A stretch of DNA of 64,000 nt, taken from assembly GCA_029260735.1 (NCBI GenBank), contig JAJDCR010000087.1, positions 62,001 to 126,000 on the forward strand, given 5' to 3'. Position numbers and translations under genes: made by a program. This DNA comes from Planctomycetota bacterium. Its GTDB lineage: Bacteria; Planctomycetota; Uabimicrobiia; Uabimicrobiales; Uabimicrobiaceae. A model generated the notes under the pieces. It had not been told where the DNA came from. It made no database searches and saw only the letters and a list, made by a program, of their open reading frames with translations. Below, in pieces: positions 1-8,335 of this stretch; position 1 is the stretch's first letter, and each line of letters opens with the position of its first letter.

Positions 1-86
1 TTTGCGGTCGCCGTTTCTTAGTTTTTCCGGAAGCTAGCTCAGGAGATTGGCAGCCCCAGAAAACACACCGCAATCCTGAAGAGTAA
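1..86 (+). CDS. C-terminal end of an unknown protein (cut by window start)
   Basis: Reading from base 3 gives 27 codons without interruption, ending at a TAA at 84-86; the other two plus-strand frames stop early. The fragment is too short to assign. Its position directly before the exopolysaccharide genes, on the same strand, suggests it belongs to the same locus. The TAA merges into a TAAGGAG ribosome-binding sequence (84-90) that would serve the next gene. Confidence 0.45.
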   Translation, partial: CGRRFLVFPEASSGDWQPQKTHRNPEE

Positions 87-145
87 GGAGTCCTGTTATT
101 TTTTTCCCAGTTTTACTCATTAACCTAGCCATCTTTCTCACAGTT

Positions 146-1441
146 ATGATCGCTCCGGTTTCTCCGTTGCCTTCAGCTTCTTTGGGATTTTTAATTATTG
201 GTTATTTAGCTTTCCTGACGTTCTTTAAACCTGTTAAAGCCTTTTGCTTCATTTTTGGCATCAAACTTACCTTTGATGCTTTTTGGTTTATTGATCTTTC
301 CCCTATAGGTTTAGAGTATGGACTGTTGGAAATTTTTTTTGTCACAATCGTTGGGATCTCTTTTTTTGGGCCAAGAATTTCTTTTCGAGAAATTTCTTGG
401 CCCTTAGTAGGAAGTGTAATCTATCTTGGATGGGTTGCCTTTTCCCCTATTAGCAACGAACAAACATTTTACATTCCTATATTCGTTAGACAAGCCGGAA
501 TTTGTATTGGATTATTTCTGGGAATACGCTATATAAAAAACAAAGTACAGTTAGATTTTTTAATATATCTTCTTTTTCTTTCGACGATTTTTCCCGTTTT
601 GGCCTCTTTTTTACAAATTATCCTAAGCTATCTAGACATTACCATTCTTTACCACAAAACAGATTCTGTTCGAGGTTTCCGCTTATCAGGTTTTTATTAC
701 GATCCTGCCACCTCAGGTATGGTAAACATTATCTCTCTTCTGAGCAACTTGCATTTAATTCGGAATAACTTAGTTCCCAAAAAGTACCTTTCATATCATT
801 TTGCTCTGATTCCCTGTGCTTACTTTATAACTTTAGCCGGTACCACTCGTTCAGTTCTTTTTGTCGCAACCGTAATAGTTCTTGCTTATATTTTGGGAAA
901 AAGCTTAAAACAAAATCTTCAAATCATTTTTCTCTGCGCCTTCCTTTTACTTTTTGCTCAGCCCTACATGGAAAAACTCCAAGAGAGAAACCTTAAGGAT
1001 CTATATCAAGGTAAAGATATTTCTTCCCTGTGGGATGAACTACCACGAATTCTCGAAGACGATCAGTATAGATCTATGTTCACAGGACGAGTAAGTCTTT
1101 GGCAAAATATTTGGTCTATGTATAAAAGCGCTTCCCCTTCTCAAAAACTATGGGGAACAGGTTACACTTATGCAAACGCACATTCTAGCTATTTTTTTCT
1201 CCTATTGGGGATTGGAGCCGGAGGCCTTATTCTCTACTTGCTCATTCATCTACGTTTACTCTCTGAACTCTTTTCTTTGAGGCTATCTCTAAGCTCAAAA
1301 AAATTAGCTCTCCTCTGTATAGTAAGTATACTTTTACTAGGAACATCTACCACTGCGGTTAATTACACTTCTTTTCAGTGGATTGTCTATCTCCTAGTGG
1401 GAGGAGCTTCTAACCTTGGGCGACAGGAAACACTACCTTGA
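146..1441 (+). CDS. O-antigen polymerase/ligase-like membrane protein (Wzy/WaaL superfamily)
   Basis: A 431-residue polytopic inner-membrane protein with about ten hydrophobic segments. In the C-terminal half the stretch RVSLWQNIW, then WGTGYTYANAHSSYFF, matches the W...G.G....H..Y pattern of the O-antigen ligase/polymerase family, which joins lipid-linked oligosaccharide units. It starts a run of overlapping plus-strand polysaccharide genes, and its TGA overlaps the TTG start of the next gene. The start is uncertain. ATG 146 has no good ribosome-binding site, while a strong AAGGAG lies at 85-90 and the frame stays open from 80 to 145, encoding a very hydrophobic stretch. Initiation at an ATT near 98 or 119 would complete a first membrane helix. 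A polymerase role rather than a ligase role is inferred from the second family member at 8332. Confidence 0.75.
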   Translation: MIAPVSPLPSASLGFLIIGYLAFLTFFKPVKAFCFIFGIKLTFDAFWFIDLSPIGLEYGLLEIFFVTIVGISFFGPRISFREISWPLVGSVIYLGWVAFSPISNEQTFYIPIFVRQAGICIGLFLGIRYIKNKVQLDFLIYLLFLSTIFPVLASFLQIILSYLDITILYHKTDSVRGFRLSGFYYDPATSGMVNIISLLSNLHLIRNNLVPKKYLSYHFALIPCAYFITLAGTTRSVLFVATVIVLAYILGKSLKQNLQIIFLCAFLLLFAQPYMEKLQERNLKDLYQGKDISSLWDELPRILEDDQYRSMFTGRVSLWQNIWSMYKSASPSQKLWGTGYTYANAHSSYFFLLLGIGAGGLILYLLIHLRLLSELFSLRLSLSSKKLALLCIVSILLLGTSTTAVNYTSFQWIVYLLVGGASNLGRQETLP

Positions 1442-2556
1442 CTCCTCAAAAACCTAAGATTATCTTTCTTGGTCATCTTCCTCCCCCCTACATGGGACCA
1501 AGTATTGCCACTCAAATCATTCTCAACTCTTCTTTGAGAAAAAAATATCTTCTCATTCACCTAGATCTTTCTGATCGACGTGACTTAAGTAAGTTAGGTC
1601 GAGTTGACTGGACAAACATTATGCTCGCGATTAAGCACTATGTCTCCTTACTTTACTTGATTCTAAGACACTGGCCACAAGCTGTCTACATTCCTCACAA
1701 CCAAACAACCATTGGTTATTTGAGGGATATTGGATTCATTGCTATTTCTAAGTTATTGGGGAGAAAAGTGATTTGTCATCTTCGCGGAGGAAATTTTCGA
1801 AATTGGTACAATGAGAGTTCTTCTTTCATGCGCTTACTCGTTCGTTTTTTTCATCACAAAGTGGACGCCCAAATTGTTTTAGGAGAAAACTTACGGTCTC
1901 TTTTTGAAGGTCTAGTTCCTTCTGAAAAGATATTTGTTGTGCCCAACGGACGTAATTTTCCCCAAACTGGTTGGACAGAGAAAGAAAATTCTCGGCCTAA
2001 GGTTCTTTTCTTAGCCAATTTGCGTAAAGAAAAAGGGGTCTTTGACTTTTTGAAGGCATCTTCTCTCATTCATGCAAATTATCCCTCTGTTGAGTTTGTC
2101 TTGGCAGGGGGTTGGCGAAGTCTTTTTGAAAAAAAAATATTTGAGGAATTTTGCCAAAACCACCCAGAGATTCCTTTATTCTTAGTCGGCACAGTAGTGG
2201 GAGAAGACAAATGGAAGCTTTTTCGAGAAGCAGATATTTTTGTTTTTCCTCCTTGTTCTTCTGAAGGCCACCCTTGGGTTATCGTAGAGGCTCTTGCTCA
2301 TGGACTTCCGGTTATTGCAACAGAGCAAGGTTGTATCAGCGAATCGGTTTTCTCGGAAAAAAACGGTTTCCTTGTCGAAGTAGGAAAACCAGAGCAAATA
2401 GCAGAGAAAGTGCGAATTCTACTTGAAAATAAAGAGCTTTTAAATACAATGGGCCAAAATAGCTATCGACTTTACCAAGAAAAATTTACCGAAGAAAATC
2501 TCGTTATCCAAATGGATTTAGTTTTTCAAAAGGTTTTTCAAAAGGTGATCTCTTGA
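1438..2556 (+). CDS. GT4-family glycosyltransferase
   Basis: A 372-residue GT-B glycosyltransferase that would transfer a sugar from a nucleotide donor to the growing lipid-linked oligosaccharide at the cytoplasmic membrane face. The N-terminal domain has the glycine-rich GPSIATQI segment near residue 20 and RGGNFRNWYN near 117. The C-terminal Rossmann domain begins around residue 186 (PKVLFLANLRKEKG) and carries the GT4 signature EGHPWVIVEALAHGLPVIA near residue 275, with both glutamates of the EX7E motif. It starts with TTG, overlapping the previous stop by 4 nt, and ends with a 4 nt overlap with the next gene, so translation is probably coupled. Acceptor and sugar cannot be told from sequence. 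Confidence 0.88.
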   Translation: MTPQKPKIIFLGHLPPPYMGPSIATQIILNSSLRKKYLLIHLDLSDRRDLSKLGRVDWTNIMLAIKHYVSLLYLILRHWPQAVYIPHNQTTIGYLRDIGFIAISKLLGRKVICHLRGGNFRNWYNESSSFMRLLVRFFHHKVDAQIVLGENLRSLFEGLVPSEKIFVVPNGRNFPQTGWTEKENSRPKVLFLANLRKEKGVFDFLKASSLIHANYPSVEFVLAGGWRSLFEKKIFEEFCQNHPEIPLFLVGTVVGEDKWKLFREADIFVFPPCSSEGHPWVIVEALAHGLPVIATEQGCISESVFSEKNGFLVEVGKPEQIAEKVRILLENKELLNTMGQNSYRLYQEKFTEENLVIQMDLVFQKVFQKVIS

Positions 2557-4718
2557 AACAAGTAACTCAAAAACTCAAAGATGGGCAAATCCGATTACTA
2601 GAAGTGCCTTCTCCCTCTCTTCGAGAAGGGATGATTTTAGTGCAAAATCATTACTCTCTTATTAGCACGGGAACCGAGTCGAGTACTGTCAGCGCCGCGA
2701 GGCAAAGTCTTTTAGGAAAAGCCCAAGCTCGGCCTCAACAAGTTCGACAAGTTCTCCGAGTTCTTCAACAACAAGGTATGAGGGCTACTTACCGTGCAGT
2801 AATGAAAAAGCTAGATTCCTATAGTCCTCTAGGATACAGCTCTGCGGGAGAAATCATAGACTTGTGCCCTTCAGTGCAAGGTTTTCAAAAGGGAGATTTA
2901 GTCGCTTGTGCCGGAGGAGGTTACGCTAGCCACGCTGAAATAGTCTCCGTCCCTGCCACTCTCTGTGTCAAGCTATCTCCCCAAGCTGATTTAGAAAAAG
3001 CTGCCTACAATACCCTAGGAGCCATCGCTTTACAGGGAGTCCGGCAAGCAGGGTTGGTTTTAGGAGAGAGTTGTGTTGTCATTGGGTTAGGCTTAATCGG
3101 TCAGTTGAGCGCACTTCTTTTGCAAGCCGCGGGAGTACGCGTTATAGGCATTGATATCAACCCTGATATTGTCGAGGAAGTTCACCAAGGACAAAAGATG
3201 GATTTGGCTTTTTCTCGGTGGGAAGAAAATCTTATCTCAAAAATCTATGCTCATAACCTCAGTGAAGGAGTAGATGCAGTCATCATTGCGGCATCTACGA
3301 AGAGTGATGACCCCATTAATTTAGCAGGATCTCTTCTTCGTAAAAGAGGCCAAGTCGTTGTTCTAGGGGAAATCTCCCATAATTTTCAGCGCGACCCAGA
3401 CTATTATCGAAAAGAGCTTTCTTTAAAAATGTCTTGCTCCTATGGGCCTGGACGATATGACCCGAACTATGAAGAAAAAGGACAGGATTACCCGATTGCT
3501 TATGTTCGATGGACTGAAAATCGCAACATGGAAGCTTTCCAAGACCTCGTTCAAAGAAACAAAATAGATCCCGGGATTTTAACGACCCACCGTTTTGACT
3601 TAGAAAAAGTCGCCCAAGCTTACGAAATGATTCTCCAAAAAAAGAAAACTCACTTAGGAGTTTTGATTCGTTATTCTCCTCAAAAACGAGAGACTGTACC
3701 TATTGTCAACCTCGCTCCCCGAAAAACTCAGAAAAAATACAATCTTGGCTTTTTGGGAGCAGGAAGCTACGCCCAAAGTTATCTTCTCCCTTTTTTGGCT
3801 CACGAAAAACAACTGAGCTTAAAAACAGTAGTGACCAACTCTGGTCTAAGTGCGCGTAGTGTCGGGGAAAAATTTTCTTTTGAGAATTGCACCTGCCAAA
3901 GTGAAGTAATTTTCCAAGATGAAGAAATAGATACTGTTTTTATTGCTTCTCGACACAACAGTCACGCCAATTATGTCTTAGAATCTTTGCGCCAGAAAAA
4001 AAATATTTTTGTGGAAAAGCCTCTTTGCCTAAAACTCGAAGAGCTCGAAGAAATTCGAAACCAGTATCAAAAAACTCCTACCTACCTCATGATCGGTTTT
4101 AATCGCCGCTATGCTCCTCTTACCCAAAAATTAAAAAAATATTTAGATCCTCGACTACCCATTAGCGCTTTATATAGAATTAACGCGGGTAGTCTTTCTC
4201 CTGATTCTTGGATTTTAGATCCTGAAGTCGGAGGCGGTAGAGTCCTCGCCGAGTTTTGTCACTTTGTAGACCTACTAACGTACTTGAGTGCATCTACTCC
4301 TTTTGAAGTAAGTGCATCTGCTTTAAGAGGAGAGAAAGATACCATTCAAGTGCAAATTACCTTTTCGAATGGTTCTGTTGCCAGCTTAGTTTATTTGACT
4401 AATGGATCTTCTCTTTTGAGTAAAGAGTATCTTGAGATTCATCAAGCAAATACTAGTGCAGTTTTGAATGATTTTAAATCACTAACGGTCTATGGAGCGA
4501 AGAAAAAAACTTGGAATATGTCTTATCAGGATAAAGGGCAAAAAGAAATGTTGCGTGTTTTTTGGAACGATTTACAAGAAAATAAAAGTGCTCCCATAAA
4601 TTTTTCTGAAATCTACATCGTCACATTAACTGTTTTTCGTATTATTGAAGCAATTCAAACAAGAGAAGCCATAGCTATTTGTCCAAAAGCAGAAAAAGAG
4701 AAAAAAAATGTCTTTTGA
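2553..4718 (+). CDS. Bi-domain oxidoreductase: MDR-type alcohol dehydrogenase fused to Gfo/Idh/MocA dehydrogenase
   Basis: A 721-residue fusion of two NAD(P)-dependent modules. Residues 1-360 form a medium-chain dehydrogenase-like domain: STGTESS near residue 37, LGYSSAGEI near 92, and a Rossmann GLGLIGQLSA motif near 176. Residues 395-710 form a Gfo/Idh/MocA oxidoreductase with GFLGAGSYAQ near 398 and the family's EKPLC motif near 487. Fusions of this architecture are a known family in capsule and exopolysaccharide loci, where they are thought to modify sugar nucleotides or polymer residues; the exact substrate is not established. The TTG start overlaps the glycosyltransferase stop, and the 3' end overlaps the next gene by 11 nt. 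Confidence 0.85.
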   Translation: MKQVTQKLKDGQIRLLEVPSPSLREGMILVQNHYSLISTGTESSTVSAARQSLLGKAQARPQQVRQVLRVLQQQGMRATYRAVMKKLDSYSPLGYSSAGEIIDLCPSVQGFQKGDLVACAGGGYASHAEIVSVPATLCVKLSPQADLEKAAYNTLGAIALQGVRQAGLVLGESCVVIGLGLIGQLSALLLQAAGVRVIGIDINPDIVEEVHQGQKMDLAFSRWEENLISKIYAHNLSEGVDAVIIAASTKSDDPINLAGSLLRKRGQVVVLGEISHNFQRDPDYYRKELSLKMSCSYGPGRYDPNYEEKGQDYPIAYVRWTENRNMEAFQDLVQRNKIDPGILTTHRFDLEKVAQAYEMILQKKKTHLGVLIRYSPQKRETVPIVNLAPRKTQKKYNLGFLGAGSYAQSYLLPFLAHEKQLSLKTVVTNSGLSARSVGEKFSFENCTCQSEVIFQDEEIDTVFIASRHNSHANYVLESLRQKKNIFVEKPLCLKLEELEEIRNQYQKTPTYLMIGFNRRYAPLTQKLKKYLDPRLPISALYRINAGSLSPDSWILDPEVGGGRVLAEFCHFVDLLTYLSASTPFEVSASALRGEKDTIQVQITFSNGSVASLVYLTNGSSLLSKEYLEIHQANTSAVLNDFKSLTVYGAKKKTWNMSYQDKGQKEMLRVFWNDLQENKSAPINFSEIYIVTLTVFRIIEAIQTREAIAICPKAEKEKKNVF

Positions 4719-5883
4719 AAAGAATTTGCTCCAACTGCAAAGATATATCGAAAAGGAAAAGTTTCGTGGCTTTGACCCTTATGATGCTCTCAATAGTCCT
4801 TGGCTTCGCTTTCTTTCTGGAGAACAAAAATACATCCGCATTGCTTGGACTCAGTTTATGAAACATTGCCCAATCAACCTCCGCCCTCTACTAGGGATCA
4901 AAAAAGATTATAATCCCAAAGGACTTGGGCTCTTTTTAGCCGGATACGCTAAACTTTACCAACTTAGCTCTCATCCACACTATTTAAGTAAAATGAAAGA
5001 GCTCCAAGAGCTTTTACAAAAATGTATTAGTCCAGGCTATTCTGGTTCTTGTTGGGGCTACAACTTTGATTGGCAATCTCGAGCTTTTTACCTTCCGCGA
5101 GGCACCCCTACTATTGTTAATAGCTCTTTTATTGGACATGCTCTTTTGGATGCCTACGATGCAAGCAAAGATATTTCTTTTTTAGAGCAAGTGCTCTCTA
5201 TTCCAGACTTTCTTCTAAAAGATCTTCACCAAAGCCATACAAAGGAAGGGGTATGCTTCAGCTATACTCCCTTAGACCAAACGACTATCCACAATGCGAA
5301 TCTCCTCGGAGCCTCTTTGCTTATTCGACTGCAAAAGTATTCCCCTCTCTCCTCCCATTCTCAGAAGTGGAGAGAATGCGCTTTGCAAGCTCTAAGCTAC
5401 ACAATGCACTATCAAAAAGAAAATGGTTCTTGGTCTTATGCTCAAACTAAATTCCAGCAGTGGATAGATTCTTTTCATACAGGCTTTAATTTGCAGAGTA
5501 TGCTTTATTTTTTTGATGAAGAAGAAGGGTTAAAGTACCAAGAGAACTTTTATCGGGGAGTCAAATTTTATCAAGAGAATTTTTTTCTTCCTGATGGACA
5601 AGCAAAATACTATCATAATCGTCTTTATCCTCTCGATATTCATGCTCCTGCCCAGGCAATCGTATTTTTTTCTCGCTTAGATCGTTTAAATCGAGAATAT
5701 AGGGCTTTTACTACCACAATTTTGGAAAAAATGATCGCAGATTTTCAAGATAAAAAAGGTTATTTCTATTTCCAAAAACAGGCCCTTTGGTCACACAAAA
5801 TTCCTTACATTCGTTGGGCTCAAAGCTGGGCCTTTCATGCTTTGACAGAGTATCTTCTAGTACAGCGGAGAGAAACATGTTAA
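4708..5883 (+). CDS. VpsJ-like polysaccharide biosynthesis protein (predicted alpha/alpha-barrel)
   Basis: A 391-residue soluble protein. The N-terminal FRGFDPYDALNSP segment (about residues 19-31) and the following ITQF/RPLLGI-like region match a family found beside heparinase-like and bi-domain oxidoreductase genes in exopolysaccharide loci, often named VpsJ-like. Repeated aromatic/Trp-rich helices (WGYNFDWQSR near 113, the SFHTGFNLQSM region near 256, PYIRWAQSWAFHAL near 370) fit an alpha/alpha toroid as in polysaccharide lyases and epimerases. A role in trimming or modifying the polymer is inference. No signal peptide is visible. It overlaps the genes on both sides (11 nt and 7 nt). Family assignment is from recognition of the motif, not a search. 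Confidence 0.65.
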   Translation: MSFEKNLLQLQRYIEKEKFRGFDPYDALNSPWLRFLSGEQKYIRIAWTQFMKHCPINLRPLLGIKKDYNPKGLGLFLAGYAKLYQLSSHPHYLSKMKELQELLQKCISPGYSGSCWGYNFDWQSRAFYLPRGTPTIVNSSFIGHALLDAYDASKDISFLEQVLSIPDFLLKDLHQSHTKEGVCFSYTPLDQTTIHNANLLGASLLIRLQKYSPLSSHSQKWRECALQALSYTMHYQKENGSWSYAQTKFQQWIDSFHTGFNLQSMLYFFDEEEGLKYQENFYRGVKFYQENFFLPDGQAKYYHNRLYPLDIHAPAQAIVFFSRLDRLNREYRAFTTTILEKMIADFQDKKGYFYFQKQALWSHKIPYIRWAQSWAFHALTEYLLVQRRETC

Positions 5884-7604
5884 CTTTGGGTATCCACGAT
5901 GGTCACACAGCAACAGCCTGTCTCTGGGAAGAAGGTAGAGTCATTGCTTGTATATCAGAAGAGAGATTGAACCGAGAAAAAGAATGGGCTGGTTTTCCGC
6001 AACAAGCAATAGAAACTTGTTTGGTAATAGCCGGGAAAAAAAAAGAGCAGGTTCAATCGATAGGTATTTGTTCCCTCATGCCTCAGACAGGCCATCACCA
6101 CTACCATAACCCCCATTGGCACAAACGAGCTTTCTCCTACCTAGTGCGATTTTTGCCTGAAAAAGCACGGCAAAGCTCTCGCAACATTAGGCTTATTCAT
6201 CGCTTAATTCCCTTGTTGCTTGCCAAAAGAGAAAAATCAGTCCGAGAAAAGTTGAATCAAATGGGCTTCATTGCCCCTATTTACTTCTTTGAGCATCACC
6301 TTTTGCATGCTGCGACAGCTTATTATACAAATTGGTACCCTCGAGAAAAAAATCTGATCCTGACTTTAGATGGATCAGGAGATGCCGTTTGCGCAACTGT
6401 TAATTTAGGTTTAGCCTCTCGTATTGAGAGACAAGCAGAAACTTTTAATTACAATGCCATTTGCGATTTTTACACCCGCATTACTCAATATTTGGGCATG
6501 CGTCCGATGTCTCATGAATACAAAGTCATGGGTTTAGCTGCTTATGCTGAGGAAGAAAGCAAAAAAGAAATTTTAGATCTGTTCCGAAGTTTTTTTCGAG
6601 TCTCTCCGGAAAATCCTCTTCAAATCATCAATACTTCTCGGCTTTGGAAATGGCATTTTTCCAAAAAACTTCCCTCTCTTCTCGCCGGGAAACGTTTTGA
6701 TCATATTGCAGGAGCCCTCCAAGATTTTTACGAAGAGGTTGTTTTAAAGTGGATTGAAAATGCGATGAGAGAAACGGGAGTGTTTAACTTAGTTTTGTCA
6801 GGAGGAGGCTTTATGAATGTAAAATTAAACTACAAGATAAGCCAACTTCCCCAGCTAGAGTCCCTTTTTATTTTCCCCGGCTGCGGAGATGAATCTAATC
6901 CTATAGGAGCAGCTATTCTCGCTGCTCAAAAACAAGGCTTTCCTGTGGAAAAAGTAGAGCCTTTAGGAATGGTTGACTGGGGACCGAGTTACCAAGAAGA
7001 CGAAATAAAAAAAGCTATAGAAATCCATTGTTCCGAACAAAACTGTCAAGTGAAACAGAAAGAAGATGTAGCGGGAGAGATTGCTCAAAAACTCCAAGCG
7101 GGCAAAATTGTCGGGCGCTTCTGCGGTAAGATGGAATGGGGAGCACGTGCTTTGGGGAATCGCTCCATTTTGGCTCACCCCCAAAACTCTCAGACCATTC
7201 ATCGAATCAACCGTGCAATTAAAAAGAGAGATTTCTGGATGCCCTTTGCCCCAGCGGTTCTTCCTGAATACAGGGAACGCTACCTCCATCTCCCTTCTAG
7301 CTTTCGCTGTCCTTTTATGACTGTAGCAGCTGAGACAAAAGAGGAGGCCTGGGAAAATATGTCTGCCGCCTTGCATCCTTTTGATCGTTCTGCCAGGGCT
7401 CAAGTTTTGGATAAAGAGCTACACCCCAGCTTTTATGATCTAGTCTCTCGTTTTGCTCAAATGACAGGCATAGGAGCGGTCTTAAACACCTCTTTTAACT
7501 TGCATGGATATCCTATTGTTTGCAGCCCAGAGGATGCTTTAAAAACCTTTTTTAAATCAGACTTGGATATTCTCCAACTAGAAAACTACATAATTGAAAA
7601 ATGA
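5877..7604 (+). CDS. Carbamoyltransferase (NodU/TobZ family)
   Basis: A 575-residue enzyme predicted to use carbamoyl phosphate and ATP to O-carbamoylate a hydroxyl group, here presumably on a sugar of the polysaccharide. The N-terminal ASKHA-fold domain has LGIHDGHTATA (residues 4-14), EHHLLHAATAYY (about 139), the phosphate-binding LDGSGDA (about 163) and LSGGGFMNVKLN (about 307). The C-terminal YrdC-like lobe has GRFCGKMEWGARALGNRS (about 412) and NTSFNLHGYPIV (about 537). The ATG at 5877 is preferred over an in-frame start 90 nt upstream because family members begin with this LGIHDGH strand; it overlaps the previous stop by 7 nt. The 3' end overlaps the next gene as ATGA. Confidence 0.9.
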   Translation: MLTLGIHDGHTATACLWEEGRVIACISEERLNREKEWAGFPQQAIETCLVIAGKKKEQVQSIGICSLMPQTGHHHYHNPHWHKRAFSYLVRFLPEKARQSSRNIRLIHRLIPLLLAKREKSVREKLNQMGFIAPIYFFEHHLLHAATAYYTNWYPREKNLILTLDGSGDAVCATVNLGLASRIERQAETFNYNAICDFYTRITQYLGMRPMSHEYKVMGLAAYAEEESKKEILDLFRSFFRVSPENPLQIINTSRLWKWHFSKKLPSLLAGKRFDHIAGALQDFYEEVVLKWIENAMRETGVFNLVLSGGGFMNVKLNYKISQLPQLESLFIFPGCGDESNPIGAAILAAQKQGFPVEKVEPLGMVDWGPSYQEDEIKKAIEIHCSEQNCQVKQKEDVAGEIAQKLQAGKIVGRFCGKMEWGARALGNRSILAHPQNSQTIHRINRAIKKRDFWMPFAPAVLPEYRERYLHLPSSFRCPFMTVAAETKEEAWENMSAALHPFDRSARAQVLDKELHPSFYDLVSRFAQMTGIGAVLNTSFNLHGYPIVCSPEDALKTFFKSDLDILQLENYIIEK

Positions 7605-8335
7605 TAAAAAATCATCCCCTAGGACACCTAAAAATTAGTAGCGGAAGTTTAACTTCTTTTGGGAAAGCTATCGCTAAGGCCATTTATGAGAAAAAAAAAT
7701 CGTATGCCATGCCTCTTAACTTAACAAAATACATAGTTTCCCAAAAAGACTCTAAGCTGAAGCAAACCATTTCTGAAGCTTCCTGGGTTATTGCCGATGG
7801 AGTCCCCATTGTTTGGTTAAGTCGAAGGATGGGATATTCCAAAGTTAGACGAGTAACGGGGATTGAGTTAGCGGAGTGGATCTTAGAGGAATCGGCCAAG
7901 AGAAATTGGCGGATTTTCTTATTAGGTTCTCACTCAGAGGTTCTCTCTGATCTTCTTTCTAAAATAGATGCTAAATTTTCTTCTCCCTTGATAGTGGGCT
8001 CTCATCACGGCTATTTTAAAAAAAAGGAAATCCCTTTTCTTTTAGAAGAAATAAAGAGAAAACAAGCAGATATTTTATTTTTAGGCTTGGGAATGCCTCA
8101 AAAAGAATATTTCCTCTATGACCATTTTGCTAAGCTACAAGTTCCTTTTGCTTTGCCAGTCGGAGGAGCTTTTGATATTTGGTCAGAACGTAAAACAAGG
8201 ACTCCTCGTCTTTTACAACAACTTGGTTTAGAGTGGTTTTACCGCAGCTTCTACGACTATCGTAAAGCTACTAATATTATACGCTATGGTATTAGGTTCT
8301 TGAAAGATCTTTTGTTCGGAGGAAAACCTCAATGA
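7601..8335 (+). CDS. WecG/TagA/CpsF-family glycosyltransferase
   Basis: A 244-residue GT26 glycosyltransferase. Family landmarks are all present: ADGVPIVWLSRRMG (about residues 67-80) with the catalytic-loop aspartate, RVTGIELAEWIL (about 86), the nucleotide-sugar-binding FLLGS (about 105), FLGLGMPQKEYF (about 161) and the C-terminal RTPRLLQQLGLEWFYR (about 203). WecG and TagA add N-acetyl-mannosamine-type sugars to undecaprenyl-linked intermediates as an early committed step. A similar job for this exopolysaccharide is inferred. Both ends overlap neighbours by ATGA, implying translational coupling in a tightly packed operon. Confidence 0.9.
   Translation: MIKNHPLGHLKISSGSLTSFGKAIAKAIYEKKKSYAMPLNLTKYIVSQKDSKLKQTISEASWVIADGVPIVWLSRRMGYSKVRRVTGIELAEWILEESAKRNWRIFLLGSHSEVLSDLLSKIDAKFSSPLIVGSHHGYFKKKEIPFLLEEIKRKQADILFLGLGMPQKEYFLYDHFAKLQVPFALPVGGAFDIWSERKTRTPRLLQQLGLEWFYRSFYDYRKATNIIRYGIRFLKDLLFGGKPQ

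Noticed and set aside
5787..5876. Longer start for the carbamoyltransferase
   Set aside because: The extra 30 residues lie inside the upstream gene and precede the conserved LGIHDGH start; ATG 5877 gives the normal family N terminus.
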